This document shows, in pieces, positions 8,040 through 17,176 of a stretch of 64,000 bases of DNA (the first letter of the stretch is position 1; every line of letters starts with the position of its first letter). The position numbers and the translations under genes were made by a program. The stretch is from Paenibacillus flagellatus (GTDB lineage: Bacteria > Bacillota > Bacilli > Paenibacillales > NBRC-103111), in contig NZ_QJVJ01000004.1 in assembly GCF_003217775.1 (NCBI RefSeq), positions 62,001-126,000 on the forward strand, given 5' to 3'. The notes under the pieces were generated by a model. It did no database searches. It was given only the letters and a program-made list of their open reading frames with translations, and was not told the DNA's origin.

Positions 8040-8993
8040 TTGAAACGCGTCCTGCCGGCGACCGCTCCGGCGAAAAGGACCGCGCGCGGCTCGCCCCTTG
8101 CGGCATCGATGCGCAAGCATTGGGACTTGTACGCGCTCTTGCTGCCGGTCGTCGTTTACTTCATCCTCTTTCACTACGTCCCGATGTACGGCGTCCAGAT
8201 CGCGTTCAAGGAATTCGTCGCTTCCAAAGGAATCGGCGGCAGTCCGTGGGTCGGCTTCCAACATTTCGAACGTTTCTTCGACGGCTATTACTTTTGGCGG
8301 CTGATCCGGAATACGCTCGGCATCGGCCTGTACGAACTGGCCGTAGGCTTTCCCGTTCCGATCGCGCTGGCTTTGCTCATGAACGAGATCGGCTCGAAAC
8401 GGTTCAAGAAAACGGTCCAAACCGTCACGTATGCCCCGCATTTCCTGTCGACCGTCGTTTTGGTCGGCATGCTGTTCATTTTTTTGTCGCCCCGTTACGG
8501 CATCGTCAATACGATGATCGAATGGTTCGGCGGCGAGAGGATCGCGTTCTTGACCGAGCCGGACTGGTTCAAAACGGTATACGTCCTGTCCGGCGTCTGG
8601 CAGCAAATGGGCTGGAGCTCGATCATTTATTTGGCCGCACTGACCGGCATCGATCCGCAGCTGCACGAAGCGGCCAAGGTCGACGGGGCGAGTCGGTTGC
8701 GGCGCATATGGCATATCAATTTGCCGGGCATTCGGCCGACGATCGTCATTCTCCTCATTTTGAACGCGGGAGCGATTTTGGCGGTCGGCTTCGAAAAAGT
8801 ATTTTTGATGCAGAACAGCCTCAACATGGAATCGTCGGACGTCATCTCGACCTACGTGTACCGCAGCGGCATTCTGGAAGCGCAGTACGGCTTTTCCGCC
8901 GCCGTCGGCCTGTTCAATTCGCTGATCAATTTCGTCCTGCTCGTTACCGTCAACTTCGTTGCGCGAAAGGCGGGTGAAACGAGCTTATGGTAA
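8040..8993 (+). CDS. ABC transporter permease, LplB/YtcP-associated type
   Basis: The 317-residue protein is a carbohydrate ABC permease with six predicted membrane segments, the first near LLLPVVVYFILFHYVP. The EAA loop that contacts the ATPase is visible as EAAKVDGASRLRRIWHINLPGI (residues about 211-232). The start was placed at the TTG at 8040, which has GGAAGGTGA upstream. The ATG of the longer frame at 7950 lies inside the cre site. It forms the heterodimer partner of the next permease, overlapping it by 7 bases. As usual for this family in Paenibacillaceae no ATPase gene is linked; a shared MsmX-like ATPase elsewhere is expected. Confidence 0.9.
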   Translation: MKRVLPATAPAKRTARGSPLAASMRKHWDLYALLLPVVVYFILFHYVPMYGVQIAFKEFVASKGIGGSPWVGFQHFERFFDGYYFWRLIRNTLGIGLYELAVGFPVPIALALLMNEIGSKRFKKTVQTVTYAPHFLSTVVLVGMLFIFLSPRYGIVNTMIEWFGGERIAFLTEPDWFKTVYVLSGVWQQMGWSSIIYLAALTGIDPQLHEAAKVDGASRLRRIWHINLPGIRPTIVILLILNAGAILAVGFEKVFLMQNSLNMESSDVISTYVYRSGILEAQYGFSAAVGLFNSLINFVLLVTVNFVARKAGETSLW

Positions 8994-9871
8994 AGCAATC
9001 GTTCGGCGACAAACTGTTCGGTTTCGTCGTGCACGCGCTGCTCGTCCTCGTGCTGATCGCGGTGCTGTACCCGCTTCTGTTCGTCGCCGTCGCCTCGATC
9101 AGCGACCCGGGCAAAGTCGTAAACGGCGAAATTTGGTTGTGGCCGGAGGACATCACGTTTCGCGGATACGAGAAGGTGTTCCGAAACGGCGATATTTTGA
9201 ACGGCTACGCGAACACGATCGTATACACGCTGCTCGGGACCGCCGTCAATCTGGTTTTGACCGTATGCGCCGCTTATCCTCTTTCGCGCAAGGAGCTGTA
9301 CGGACGCGGCGTCGTTACCGCCTTGTTCGTCTTCACGATGTTTTTCAGCGGCGGACTGATCCCGACATACTTGCTCGTCAAAAAGCTCGGCATGGTGAAC
9401 ACGATGTGGGCGCTCATTATCCCGAACGCCGTGGCCGTTTGGAATATCGTCATCATGCGGACGTTTTTCCAGCAATCCGTGCCGGCTGAAATTCAGGAGT
9501 CGGCCTACATGGACGGCTGCTCGAACGTCCAGACGCTGCTGCGCATCGTACTCCCGCTGTCGCTCCCCATCCTCGCCGTCATGACACTGTTTTACAGCGT
9601 CGCCCATTGGAACTCGTTTTTCGGCGCGCTCATCTATTTGACCGACCGCGACAAGTACCCGCTGCAGCTCATCCTGCGCGAAATATTGATCCAAAGCAAT
9701 ATGAAGGATATGGTCGAAACGAGCGAAGAATCGCTTGCCAAAAGCGTCATGGAAGCCGAATCGATCAAATACGCCGTGATCATTATCGCCAACCTGCCCG
9801 TCCTGATGCTGTATCCGTTTCTTCAGCGCTATTTTGTCAAAGGACTTGTCATCGGCGCGGTAAAAGGATGA
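8987..9871 (+). CDS. ABC transporter permease, LplC/YtcP type
   Basis: The 294-residue second carbohydrate permease has six predicted membrane spans (the first at VVHALLVLVLIAVLYPLLFVA cut around residues 12-32) and an EAA-type loop, EIQESAYMDGCSNVQTLLRI, near residue 170. The sequence ISDPGKV and the ending VKGLVIGAVKG are typical of the YtcP/LplC branch that imports oligosaccharides from plant polymers. Its ATG lies inside the 3' end of the upstream permease, so translation is coupled. The substrate cannot be deduced because no glycosidase is linked. Confidence 0.9.
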   Translation: MVKQSFGDKLFGFVVHALLVLVLIAVLYPLLFVAVASISDPGKVVNGEIWLWPEDITFRGYEKVFRNGDILNGYANTIVYTLLGTAVNLVLTVCAAYPLSRKELYGRGVVTALFVFTMFFSGGLIPTYLLVKKLGMVNTMWALIIPNAVAVWNIVIMRTFFQQSVPAEIQESAYMDGCSNVQTLLRIVLPLSLPILAVMTLFYSVAHWNSFFGALIYLTDRDKYPLQLILREILIQSNMKDMVETSEESLAKSVMEAESIKYAVIIIANLPVLMLYPFLQRYFVKGLVIGAVKG

Positions 9872-9912
9872 TCGTACGCGGACGGCGATCCGAATCCAAA
9901 GGAGGTCCGATC

Positions 9913-11517
9913 ATGAAATGGAAGTCTTCTTGCGCCGCGACGCTGTCGCTGGCCCTGTCGCTCGGCTCGCTCGCCGCCTGCTCCGGCGGCGGCTCCCCGG
10001 AGGACGGGAACCCCGGAAAAACGGGCTTTAACGCATCCGGCATGCCGATCGTTCCCGAAACAATCAGCTTGAAGATGATCGCGGGCAAAGCGCCGACGAC
10101 CGCCCCCGACTGGAACGCGACGATGCTGTGGCAGGAATACGAAAAAATGACGAACATCCATGTCGATTGGGAAATGGTTCCGACCGACAACTTGGCGGAG
10201 AAGCGCAACATCATGCTGGCCGGCGGCGATTATCCCGACGCGTTCTTCACCGCGGGAATTCCGCTGCCGGATTTGCTCAAATACGGTTCGCAGGGCGTAT
10301 TCGTCAAGCTGAACGATTTGATCGACAAGTACGCGCCGAACTTCAAAAAGCTGCTCGATCAATATCCCGAGGTGCGCAAAGGGCTGACGATGCCCGACGG
10401 CAACATCTATTCGTTCCCGACCGTTTACGACCCGAAGTTCACGTCGGTACTGGCCGGCGGCAAGCTATGGATCAAGAAAGAATGGCTCGACAAGCTCGGC
10501 TTGCAGGAACCGCAAACGACCGAACAGTTTTACGAGATGCTGAAGGCGTTTAAGGAGAAAGATCCGAACGGAAACGGCCAGCCGGACGAAATTCCGCTGC
10601 AAAGCGTCGGCTTGCCGAACTTGATCCTTTATTTCAAGGGCGCATGGGGGCTCGGCACGCGGGGGTCCCGTCACGCCAACGTCGACGTCGACGCCGAAGG
10701 CAAGCTGAGATTCATTCCGGCCGATCCGCAATACAAAGAGATGCTGCAATATTTGCACAAGCTGTACGCCGAGAAGCTGATCTCGGAAGATCTATTCACG
10801 ATCCAGGCCAATCAATATTACGCCACGGGCGCCAAAGGCTTGTACGGAGCCACGTTCACGACGAGCCCTTACACGCTGATGAACCAGACGGGCTACATCG
10901 GCGCCGGCGCGTTGAAAGGGCCGCGGGGCGAGCAGTTGTATTCGGCCATCGGCTCTCCGCTTGCGGTACCGGGAGCGTTCGTCATTACCGACAAAAATAA
11001 ACATCCCGAAGCGACCGTCCGCTGGATGGACTATTTGTACGGCGAAGAAGGCAGCAAAATGTTTTTCATGGGCTTCGAAGGCAAGTCGTACGAGACGGCT
11101 CCTTCCGGCGAGCTGCAGTACACGAAGGAAATTACGGCCAACCCGAACGGCTTGACGTTCGAGCAGGCGCTCGTGAAGTACGTCGTATGGCCGGGCGGCG
11201 GGTATCCGAACATGGTGCAGCAAAAGTTTTTCAAAGGCGCCGAATCGCTGCCGGAGTCGGTCCAAACGGCGGAAAAGTTCGCGAAGCACATACCGAAGGA
11301 ACTTTGGCCCGCCTTCTCCTACACGGCGGAGGAAAACCAGCGGATGGCCGCGCTGAACGCGGACATTACGACGTACGTCACGGAAATGAACGCCAAGTTC
11401 GTTTCGGGCAAAGCATCGTTTACGGAGTGGGACGGCTACCTCGATACGTTGAAAAAAATGAAGCTGGACGAATATATGGCCATTTATCAAGCCGCTTACG
11501 ACCGGTACAAAAAATAA
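9913..11517 (+). CDS. Extracellular solute-binding lipoprotein (family 1)
   Basis: The 534-residue substrate-binding protein starts at the ATG after AAAGGAGG; a much longer frame begins within the permease but is unsupported. The signal peptide MKWKSSCAATLSLALSLG is followed by the lipobox LAAC, so the mature protein would be lipid-anchored at Cys22. The mature part has large family 1 features such as WNATMLWQEYEKMTNI, the N-terminal lobe hinge and DPNGNGQPDEIPL, a calcium-loop-like segment seen in LplA-type binders. It delivers its sugar ligand to the two upstream permeases. It is about 40 bases after the second permease and in the same operon. Confidence 0.92.
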   Translation: MKWKSSCAATLSLALSLGSLAACSGGGSPEDGNPGKTGFNASGMPIVPETISLKMIAGKAPTTAPDWNATMLWQEYEKMTNIHVDWEMVPTDNLAEKRNIMLAGGDYPDAFFTAGIPLPDLLKYGSQGVFVKLNDLIDKYAPNFKKLLDQYPEVRKGLTMPDGNIYSFPTVYDPKFTSVLAGGKLWIKKEWLDKLGLQEPQTTEQFYEMLKAFKEKDPNGNGQPDEIPLQSVGLPNLILYFKGAWGLGTRGSRHANVDVDAEGKLRFIPADPQYKEMLQYLHKLYAEKLISEDLFTIQANQYYATGAKGLYGATFTTSPYTLMNQTGYIGAGALKGPRGEQLYSAIGSPLAVPGAFVITDKNKHPEATVRWMDYLYGEEGSKMFFMGFEGKSYETAPSGELQYTKEITANPNGLTFEQALVKYVVWPGGGYPNMVQQKFFKGAESLPESVQTAEKFAKHIPKELWPAFSYTAEENQRMAALNADITTYVTEMNAKFVSGKASFTEWDGYLDTLKKMKLDEYMAIYQAAYDRYKK

Positions 11518-11595
11518 TCGCCGCCCGCCGTCGGTGAAACCGGCCGGACGACGTTACGAAGCTTCGGCGAATCGGCGGTCTGTTCGGGAGGAGGG

Positions 11596-13914
11596 ATGCG
11601 GTTGATCCGAAGCCAACGCTTTTACCATTTCTTGTTCTCCTACATTTTGCTTGTCGTCCTGCTTCTTGTCGCCGTAAGCGGCGTCGTGCACCGAAATTTT
11701 TTCGACACATTGCGCGGCGAAGTGGAGGAATCGACCGTAGCGTCACTCGCCCAATTTCGCGATGCCGTCGATTTGCGCATGCTCGAGATGAACCGGCTCG
11801 CCTCCCAGCTGTCCGCCAATCCGCTCTTGACCCCGTATGCGGCGGCGGACGGCGGGTACGGCCCGCTGCAGGCGGTCGCCGAGCTGAAGCAGTACTTGTC
11901 CACGAACCTGTTCATCGAAGACGTCGTGCTGTATTACAAATCGTCCGGCGTACCGAAGCTGTATGCGGCAAGCGGTACGTACGACGCCGACTTGTTCTTC
12001 GACAGCATTTACCGGTACCGCGATTGGAGCAAAGCCGACTTTCTGAGTACGGCCGGGACGTTAACGGCTCCGTTGATGAGACCGGTCGAGCCGGTCACGT
12101 TCAATCGGGTCGCGGAGCAGCGGTACGCCACGTATATGGCGCCGATACCGCTGAATGCGGAAATGCCGTACGGCGTCGCCCTGTTCCTCATCCGCGAGGA
12201 AGCGCTGGCGGGCGTCGCGCGGGGGGTGCTGACCGAAACGGACGGGTTTTTGTTCGTCATGAACGGGCGCGGAGAAGTCGTCTTCCGCCAGGCGAACGGC
12301 GTGCGGGAGCGAACGGGAGAACGGCTTCTCGAAGCGATTCGCGGCATGCCCGGACAATCGGGTGCCGGCAAAGCGACGGCGGACGGGCGCGACTATTCGC
12401 TGCTCAAGCTCCGGTCGGACGTACGGGACTGGTCGTATGCGGTCGCCCTGCCCTCGGATCAATGGATGAGCAAAGTGGACGATACCCGATCGATCTTCAA
12501 TACGACCGTGGCGGCCGTCTTCCTGATCGGGGTCGCCGTCGCGATTTTGTTCTCGATCCGGCATTACCGGCCGCTGCACCGTCTGGCCGGCATCGTCAAA
12601 GAACGGCACCGGTCGGAGTCGCTCGGCGACACGCGCGACGAATTCGACTTCATCTCGCGCGCCGTCGGCCAAATGGCCGAGGAGAAGGAGAGCTTGCTGC
12701 ATCGGCTGCGCAGCCAAAGCAGGGCGCTGTCGGAACAAGTGCTCGGTTCGCTGATCAAAGGGAAGTGGAAGACGAGGCAGGAGATCGACGACATGCTGCA
12801 ATTTTCCAACTTGCGTCTCGATCTCCCTCACTATGCGGTCATGCTGCTCATGATCGACGATTACGCCACCTTCCGGCGGCAAAATTCCGGCCATATGCAG
12901 GAGCTGCTCACTTACGGCTTGATCAAGGCGGTCGAGGAGCTCTCCGCGGAGGCGGGAAGCGGATTCGGCGTCGAATTGATCGACGGGCGCAGCATCGTCT
13001 TTCTGGTCAATTTGAACGAAGGGTTCGATGATCCGGACGTGCTGCGGGAGCTGGCCGAAAAGGCAAGAGCCTTCTTCAAGCAATATTTTCGCTTGACCGT
13101 CACGATCGGCCTCGGCGGCATTTACGACGATATCGCCTCCATCCCGCGTTCGTACATGGAAGCGAGCCACGCCGCCCGCCACCGTTTCGTGAAAGGGTGC
13201 GACCAAGTGTTTGCTTTTCCCGACATCGCTCCGAGATCGGCGGGACAGTACGCCTACCCCGTCGATCGGATCGACCAGCTCGTGAAAGCGATCAAGCAAG
13301 GCGACGGCAGGCAGCTGGAGTCGGCCGTTCGCGGCTCGTTCGGCCATATCGTCGAGTCGGACGTATCGGTGGAAGCGGCGGAATGCATTTGCTTCGATAT
13401 CGTCAACAGCATCATGAAGACGTTGATCGAGCTCGAAATCGAGGTGGACGACCGGCTCGGCGAGACGCTACAGCAGCTGTTCGTTCCGCGCTGCGAAACG
13501 ATCGAGGAGCTGGAGCATCTCGTGATCGGCATTTGCCTCAACGTATGCAAATACGTCGAAAGCCAAAAAGAAAGCAAAAACGTCCTGCTGCTTGAAGCGA
13601 TGAAAGCTTACGTCGATCAGCATTACCGAGAGCATTCGCTCGACCTGGAATCGATCGCCGGACGGTTCGGGCTTTCCCCCTCCTATGCGACCCGCTTCTT
13701 CAAAAATCAGACCGGCTGCTCGCTGATGCGCCATATCGATTCGAAGCGCATGGAGGAAGCGAAGCGGCTGTTGAAAACGACGGAGATGACGCTGAGGGAA
13801 ATCATGACTGAAGTCGGTTACGTGGACTCGACGAACTTTATCCGGAAGTTCAAAAAAGCCGAAGGCGTGACGCCGATTCAATACCGCAATTTGGCCCGAA
13901 ACGGTACGGCGTGA
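11596..13914 (+). CDS. Membrane-anchored AraC-family regulator
   Basis: The 772-residue protein has a transmembrane helix at residues about 13-32, an extracytoplasmic sensor of roughly 265 residues, a second helix at about 302-323, a cytoplasmic linker (positions about 330-380, partly HAMP-like), a middle region, and an AraC-type double helix-turn-helix at about 666-765 (SIAGRFGLSPSYATRFFKNQ split near its first recognition helix; GYVDSTNFIRKFKKAEG second). Such proteins in Paenibacillus sense an external sugar or its binding protein and act directly on DNA without a kinase. Its position right behind the ABC genes suggests that it controls them. The ATG follows GGGAGGAGGG. Confidence 0.88.
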   Translation: MRLIRSQRFYHFLFSYILLVVLLLVAVSGVVHRNFFDTLRGEVEESTVASLAQFRDAVDLRMLEMNRLASQLSANPLLTPYAAADGGYGPLQAVAELKQYLSTNLFIEDVVLYYKSSGVPKLYAASGTYDADLFFDSIYRYRDWSKADFLSTAGTLTAPLMRPVEPVTFNRVAEQRYATYMAPIPLNAEMPYGVALFLIREEALAGVARGVLTETDGFLFVMNGRGEVVFRQANGVRERTGERLLEAIRGMPGQSGAGKATADGRDYSLLKLRSDVRDWSYAVALPSDQWMSKVDDTRSIFNTTVAAVFLIGVAVAILFSIRHYRPLHRLAGIVKERHRSESLGDTRDEFDFISRAVGQMAEEKESLLHRLRSQSRALSEQVLGSLIKGKWKTRQEIDDMLQFSNLRLDLPHYAVMLLMIDDYATFRRQNSGHMQELLTYGLIKAVEELSAEAGSGFGVELIDGRSIVFLVNLNEGFDDPDVLRELAEKARAFFKQYFRLTVTIGLGGIYDDIASIPRSYMEASHAARHRFVKGCDQVFAFPDIAPRSAGQYAYPVDRIDQLVKAIKQGDGRQLESAVRGSFGHIVESDVSVEAAECICFDIVNSIMKTLIELEIEVDDRLGETLQQLFVPRCETIEELEHLVIGICLNVCKYVESQKESKNVLLLEAMKAYVDQHYREHSLDLESIAGRFGLSPSYATRFFKNQTGCSLMRHIDSKRMEEAKRLLKTTEMTLREIMTEVGYVDSTNFIRKFKKAEGVTPIQYRNLARNGTA

Positions 13915-13945
13915 TGCCGATTGCGACGTGTACGGCGCGATGTTC

Positions 13946-13974
13946 TTTACAAACGCCATCCCTCGTGGTATCCT
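13946..13974 (+). promoter_or_regulatory. Predicted sigma-A promoter of the pro operon
   Basis: TTTACA (13946-13951) and TATCCT (13969-13974) are 17 bases apart, placing the transcript start just upstream of the T-box stem I. Confidence 0.6.
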
Positions 13975-13984
13975 AATCAGTAAC

Positions 13985-14247
13985 AATTTCCGTAACGAAA
14001 CGTAGTGACGGGACCAGTAGGAAAGAGCCCACGCGCCCAGAGAGTAAATTTCATCGGCTGCGAAAATTTACCGCGATGGCTTTGCCGAACCCACCCCCGA
14101 ACGGTCAACGACGAGTTGAACAGCCCCCTGCTGTTATCAGGGACAACGAGGGATGACGTCCGCCGACCGGGCTCATCCGAATTAAGGTGGTACCGCGAAA
14201 GCCGGACTTTCGTCCTTACTGGACGAGAGTCTTTTTGTTTTTTTCGT
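13985..14247 (+). promoter_or_regulatory. T-box leader, predicted tRNA-Pro sensing
   Basis: The leader carries the T-box core AAGGTGGTACCGCG (14184-14197), the stem I AGTGA motif (14004-14008) and an AGTA bulge at about 14016. The competing terminator is GACTTTCGTCC / GGACGAGAGTC followed by a T-rich run (about 14205-14247). The specifier region reads GAACCCAC (14087-14094), giving CCC or CCA, both proline codons. The TGGT of the antiterminator bulge would pair with ACCA, fitting an A discriminator base. Uncharged tRNA-Pro should stabilise the antiterminator and switch on proB-proS-proA-proC, and by read-through mtnWXB. This leader explains the 363-base stretch without a gene. Confidence 0.93.
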
Positions 14248-14277
14248 TCATTACGTTGAAGCAGGGATGGGATCGTC

Positions 14278-15384
14278 ATGAACCAGACAATCGTGGTCAA
14301 AATCGGCAGCAGCTCGCTCACCTCCGACGAGGGCGGGCTGAACCGGTCCAAAATCGACTATTTCGCCGGCGAGCTGTCCCGGCTCCAGGACGAGGGCTGC
14401 GACGTCGTGCTCGTCACCTCGGGCGCCGTCGCGGCGGGCTTCCGCCAAATCGGCTATCCGAAGCGGCCGAAAGCGCTCCACGAGAAGCAGGCGTCCGCCG
14501 CCGTCGGGCAGGCGCTGCTCATGCAATGCTATAACGAGGCGTTCGCCAAGCACGGCCGGACGGTCGCGCAAATTTTGCTTACGCGATCGGATTTCGCCAA
14601 CCGCAAGCGGATCCATAACGCGCTCATGACGATGCAGGAGCTGATCCGTCACCGGGTCATTCCGATCATCAACGAGAACGACACCGTCGCGGTCGACGAG
14701 CTGAAGTTCGGCGACAACGACTCGCTGTCGGCGCTCGTCGCGAACTTGCTGAAGGCGAGCAAGCTCGTCATCGTCACCGACACCGACGGCTTGTATACCG
14801 AGGATCCGCGCAAAAACAGCAGCGCGAGCCGGATCGACCGCGTCATCGAAATCAGCGAGGACATTTATCGCATCGCCGGCGGCTCCGGCTCGTCGGTCGG
14901 CACCGGCGGCATGCGCTCCAAGATCGAAGCGGCGCGCATCGCCACGAGCGGCGGCGTACCGGTATTCGTCGGGAAGGCGAACGAGCCGGCGGACATCGTA
15001 CGCGCCGCGCAAGGCGACGGAAAAGGCACCTACTTCGATACGAGCTCGCACACGCTATCCACGAAAAAGCAATGGATCGGCTTCCACTCCGATCCGCAAG
15101 GAAAAGTCCGGGTCGACGCCGGTGCGGAACGCGCGCTCGTCGACGGAGGCAAGAGCCTGCTTCCCGCGGGCGTCACCGAAGTCGAGGGCGACTTCCATCC
15201 CGGCGACGTCGTCGAGGTGGCCGACGCGTCCGGCCGGACGCTCGGAAGAGGCGTCGTCAATTACGCCTCGTGGCAGCTCAAAGCGGTGGCCGGACTGTCC
15301 ACCGAGGAAGTGCGCAGACGTGTCGACGTGACGAGAATCGAAGTCGTCCATCGCGACGAGTGGATCGTCTTCGCCGGGAGGTGA
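14278..15384 (+). CDS. proB: Glutamate 5-kinase
   Basis: The 368-residue enzyme phosphorylates glutamate to gamma-glutamyl phosphate, the first step of proline synthesis. The amino-acid kinase domain shows VVKIGSSSLTS at residues 5-15, SGAVAAGF near 51, NENDTVAVDE near 138 and the TDTDGLYTEDPR nucleotide loop near 166. A PUA domain occupies about residues 277-355 (KGKVRVDAGAERAL region). Full length for the PUA-containing class. It is the first gene after the proline T-box, 30 bases past the terminator, and is followed after 4 bases by proS. Confidence 0.97.
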   Translation: MNQTIVVKIGSSSLTSDEGGLNRSKIDYFAGELSRLQDEGCDVVLVTSGAVAAGFRQIGYPKRPKALHEKQASAAVGQALLMQCYNEAFAKHGRTVAQILLTRSDFANRKRIHNALMTMQELIRHRVIPIINENDTVAVDELKFGDNDSLSALVANLLKASKLVIVTDTDGLYTEDPRKNSSASRIDRVIEISEDIYRIAGGSGSSVGTGGMRSKIEAARIATSGGVPVFVGKANEPADIVRAAQGDGKGTYFDTSSHTLSTKKQWIGFHSDPQGKVRVDAGAERALVDGGKSLLPAGVTEVEGDFHPGDVVEVADASGRTLGRGVVNYASWQLKAVAGLSTEEVRRRVDVTRIEVVHRDEWIVFAGR

Positions 15385-15388
15385 GAGT

Positions 15389-17116
15389 ATGCGACAATCG
15401 AATACGCTCGTTCCGACGCTGCGGGACGACCCGTCCGATGCGGAAACGGCGAGCCACCGCTACATGATTCGAGCCGGCCTGATCCGTCCGCTCGTTTCCG
15501 GCGTTTACTCGTACTTGCCGCTCGGCTATCGGGCGCTTCGCAACGTGGAGCGGATCATCCGGGAGGAAATGGAGAAAGCCGGCGCGATCGAGCTGCTTCT
15601 CCCCTCGCTTCACCCGGCCGAGCTGTGGCAGGAAAGCGGACGATGGGACGAATACGGCCCCGAGCTGATGCGGCTCGCCGACCGGCACGGCCGCGCCTTC
15701 GCGCTTGGCGCCACGCACGAGGAAGCGATCACGGCGCTCGTCCGCGACGAAGTGAAATCGTACAAGAAGCTGCCGCTGACGCTGTACCAGTTTCAGACGA
15801 AGTTTCGCGACGAGCGGCGTCCAAGGTTCGGCTTGCTGCGCGGGCGCGAATTTCTGATGAAGGACGCTTACTCGTTCGATGCGACGCCGGAAGGGCTCGA
15901 CGCGAGCTACAAGCGGATGTACGACGCGTACGAAGCCGCTCTCGCCCGCTGCGGCTTGACGTTCCGGGCCGTCGAAGCCGATTCCGGCTCGATCGGCGGT
16001 ACGGACACCCACGAGTTCGTCGCGCTGTCCGCCGTCGGCGAGGATACGATCGCGCAATGCGCCGGCTGCGGCTACGCCGCCAACGTGGAGCTGGCCGAAT
16101 CGGCGCCGGAAGCGGCCGCACCGGATACGGCCTCGAGCGCTCCGGCCGGCGACCGCTTCCCTGGAGGGGCGATCGTCGAAACGCCGGGCGTCCGTTCGAT
16201 CGCGCAGCTGTCCGCTTTTCTCGGCATCGAGCCGAAGCGGATCGTCAAGTCGATCGCCCTGCTTGCCGACGGCAAGCCGGTCGTGGCGCTCGTCCGCGGC
16301 GACCGGGAGCTGAACGAGACGAAGGCGAAGCGGCTGCTCGCGGCGGCAAACGTCGAGATGATGCCGGAAGCGGATATCGCCGGCAAGCTCGGCTCCGCGG
16401 CCGGCTTCATCGGCCCGGTCGGACTGAAAGCCGGCGTCGCGATCGTCGCCGACGAGGAGGTGCGCGGCATGGGCGGCGCCGTCGTCGGAGCGAACGAGCC
16501 CGGCCGTCACCGGGTCGGCGTCGCGGCGGACCGGGATTTCCGGGTCGACCGGTACGGCGATTTGCGCACGGCGGCGCCCGGGGACGGCTGCCGGCGCTGC
16601 GGAGGCGAGTTCCGCTTTCACAAAGGGATCGAGGTCGGCCACGTGTTCAAGCTCGGGACGAAATACAGCGAGCCGATGCGCGCGACGTTTCTCGACGAAA
16701 CCGGCAAGCCGCGTCCGTATTGGATGGGCTGCTACGGGATCGGCGTCTCCCGCCTTCTCGCGGCGATCGTCGAGCAGCACCACGACGAAGCCGGCATCGT
16801 CTGGCCGGCCGAGGTGGCGCCGTACCGCGTCCATCTCATCCAAGCGAGCGCCCGCGATGCGGCCCAGACGGAGCTCGCCGAACGGCTGTACGCCGGGCTG
16901 CGGCAGACCGGCATTTCCGTCCTGTACGACGACCGGGACGAGCGTGCCGGCGTCAAATTCGCGGACGCCGACCTGCTCGGCCTGCCGCTTCGCGTCACGG
17001 TCGGCAAGCGGGCGGCCGACGGCGTCGTGGAATGCAAGCCGCGAACCGCGGCGGAGCCGTTCGAGCTGGAGGCGCCGGAGCTGGCGGCCTATGTTCGCGA
17101 ACGTCTTTTCCGGTAA
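15389..17116 (+). CDS. proS: Prolyl-tRNA synthetase (bacterial type, with editing insertion)
   Basis: The 575-residue class II synthetase has motif 2 around RDERRPRFGLLRGREFLMKDAYS, the TDTHEF block near residue 205, motif 3 at GIGVSRLLAAIVEQ near 450 and a C-terminal anticodon-binding domain ending in AAYVRERLFR. A YbaK-like editing insertion spans about residues 235-385 and keeps the lysine of NETKAKRL, needed to clear Ala-tRNA-Pro. It charges tRNA-Pro, so its place behind a proline T-box gives feedback on the very tRNA being sensed. Strong GGGAGGTGA ribosome site. Confidence 0.96.
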   Translation: MRQSNTLVPTLRDDPSDAETASHRYMIRAGLIRPLVSGVYSYLPLGYRALRNVERIIREEMEKAGAIELLLPSLHPAELWQESGRWDEYGPELMRLADRHGRAFALGATHEEAITALVRDEVKSYKKLPLTLYQFQTKFRDERRPRFGLLRGREFLMKDAYSFDATPEGLDASYKRMYDAYEAALARCGLTFRAVEADSGSIGGTDTHEFVALSAVGEDTIAQCAGCGYAANVELAESAPEAAAPDTASSAPAGDRFPGGAIVETPGVRSIAQLSAFLGIEPKRIVKSIALLADGKPVVALVRGDRELNETKAKRLLAAANVEMMPEADIAGKLGSAAGFIGPVGLKAGVAIVADEEVRGMGGAVVGANEPGRHRVGVAADRDFRVDRYGDLRTAAPGDGCRRCGGEFRFHKGIEVGHVFKLGTKYSEPMRATFLDETGKPRPYWMGCYGIGVSRLLAAIVEQHHDEAGIVWPAEVAPYRVHLIQASARDAAQTELAERLYAGLRQTGISVLYDDRDERAGVKFADADLLGLPLRVTVGKRAADGVVECKPRTAAEPFELEAPELAAYVRERLFR

Positions 17117-17176
17117 CTCGCGATAGTCTATCACGAAGATCATCCCGAAATCGAATGGGATCAGGAGGAATCGAAC

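Noticed and set aside
9607-9912. Extension of the solute-binding protein 102 codons upstream into the permease.
   Set aside because: The ATG at 9913 has AAAGGAGG and begins a perfect lipoprotein signal peptide.
13915-13945. A terminator directly after the AraC gene.
   Set aside because: No stem followed by Ts is visible before the pro promoter, so the end of the transporter operon remains undefined.
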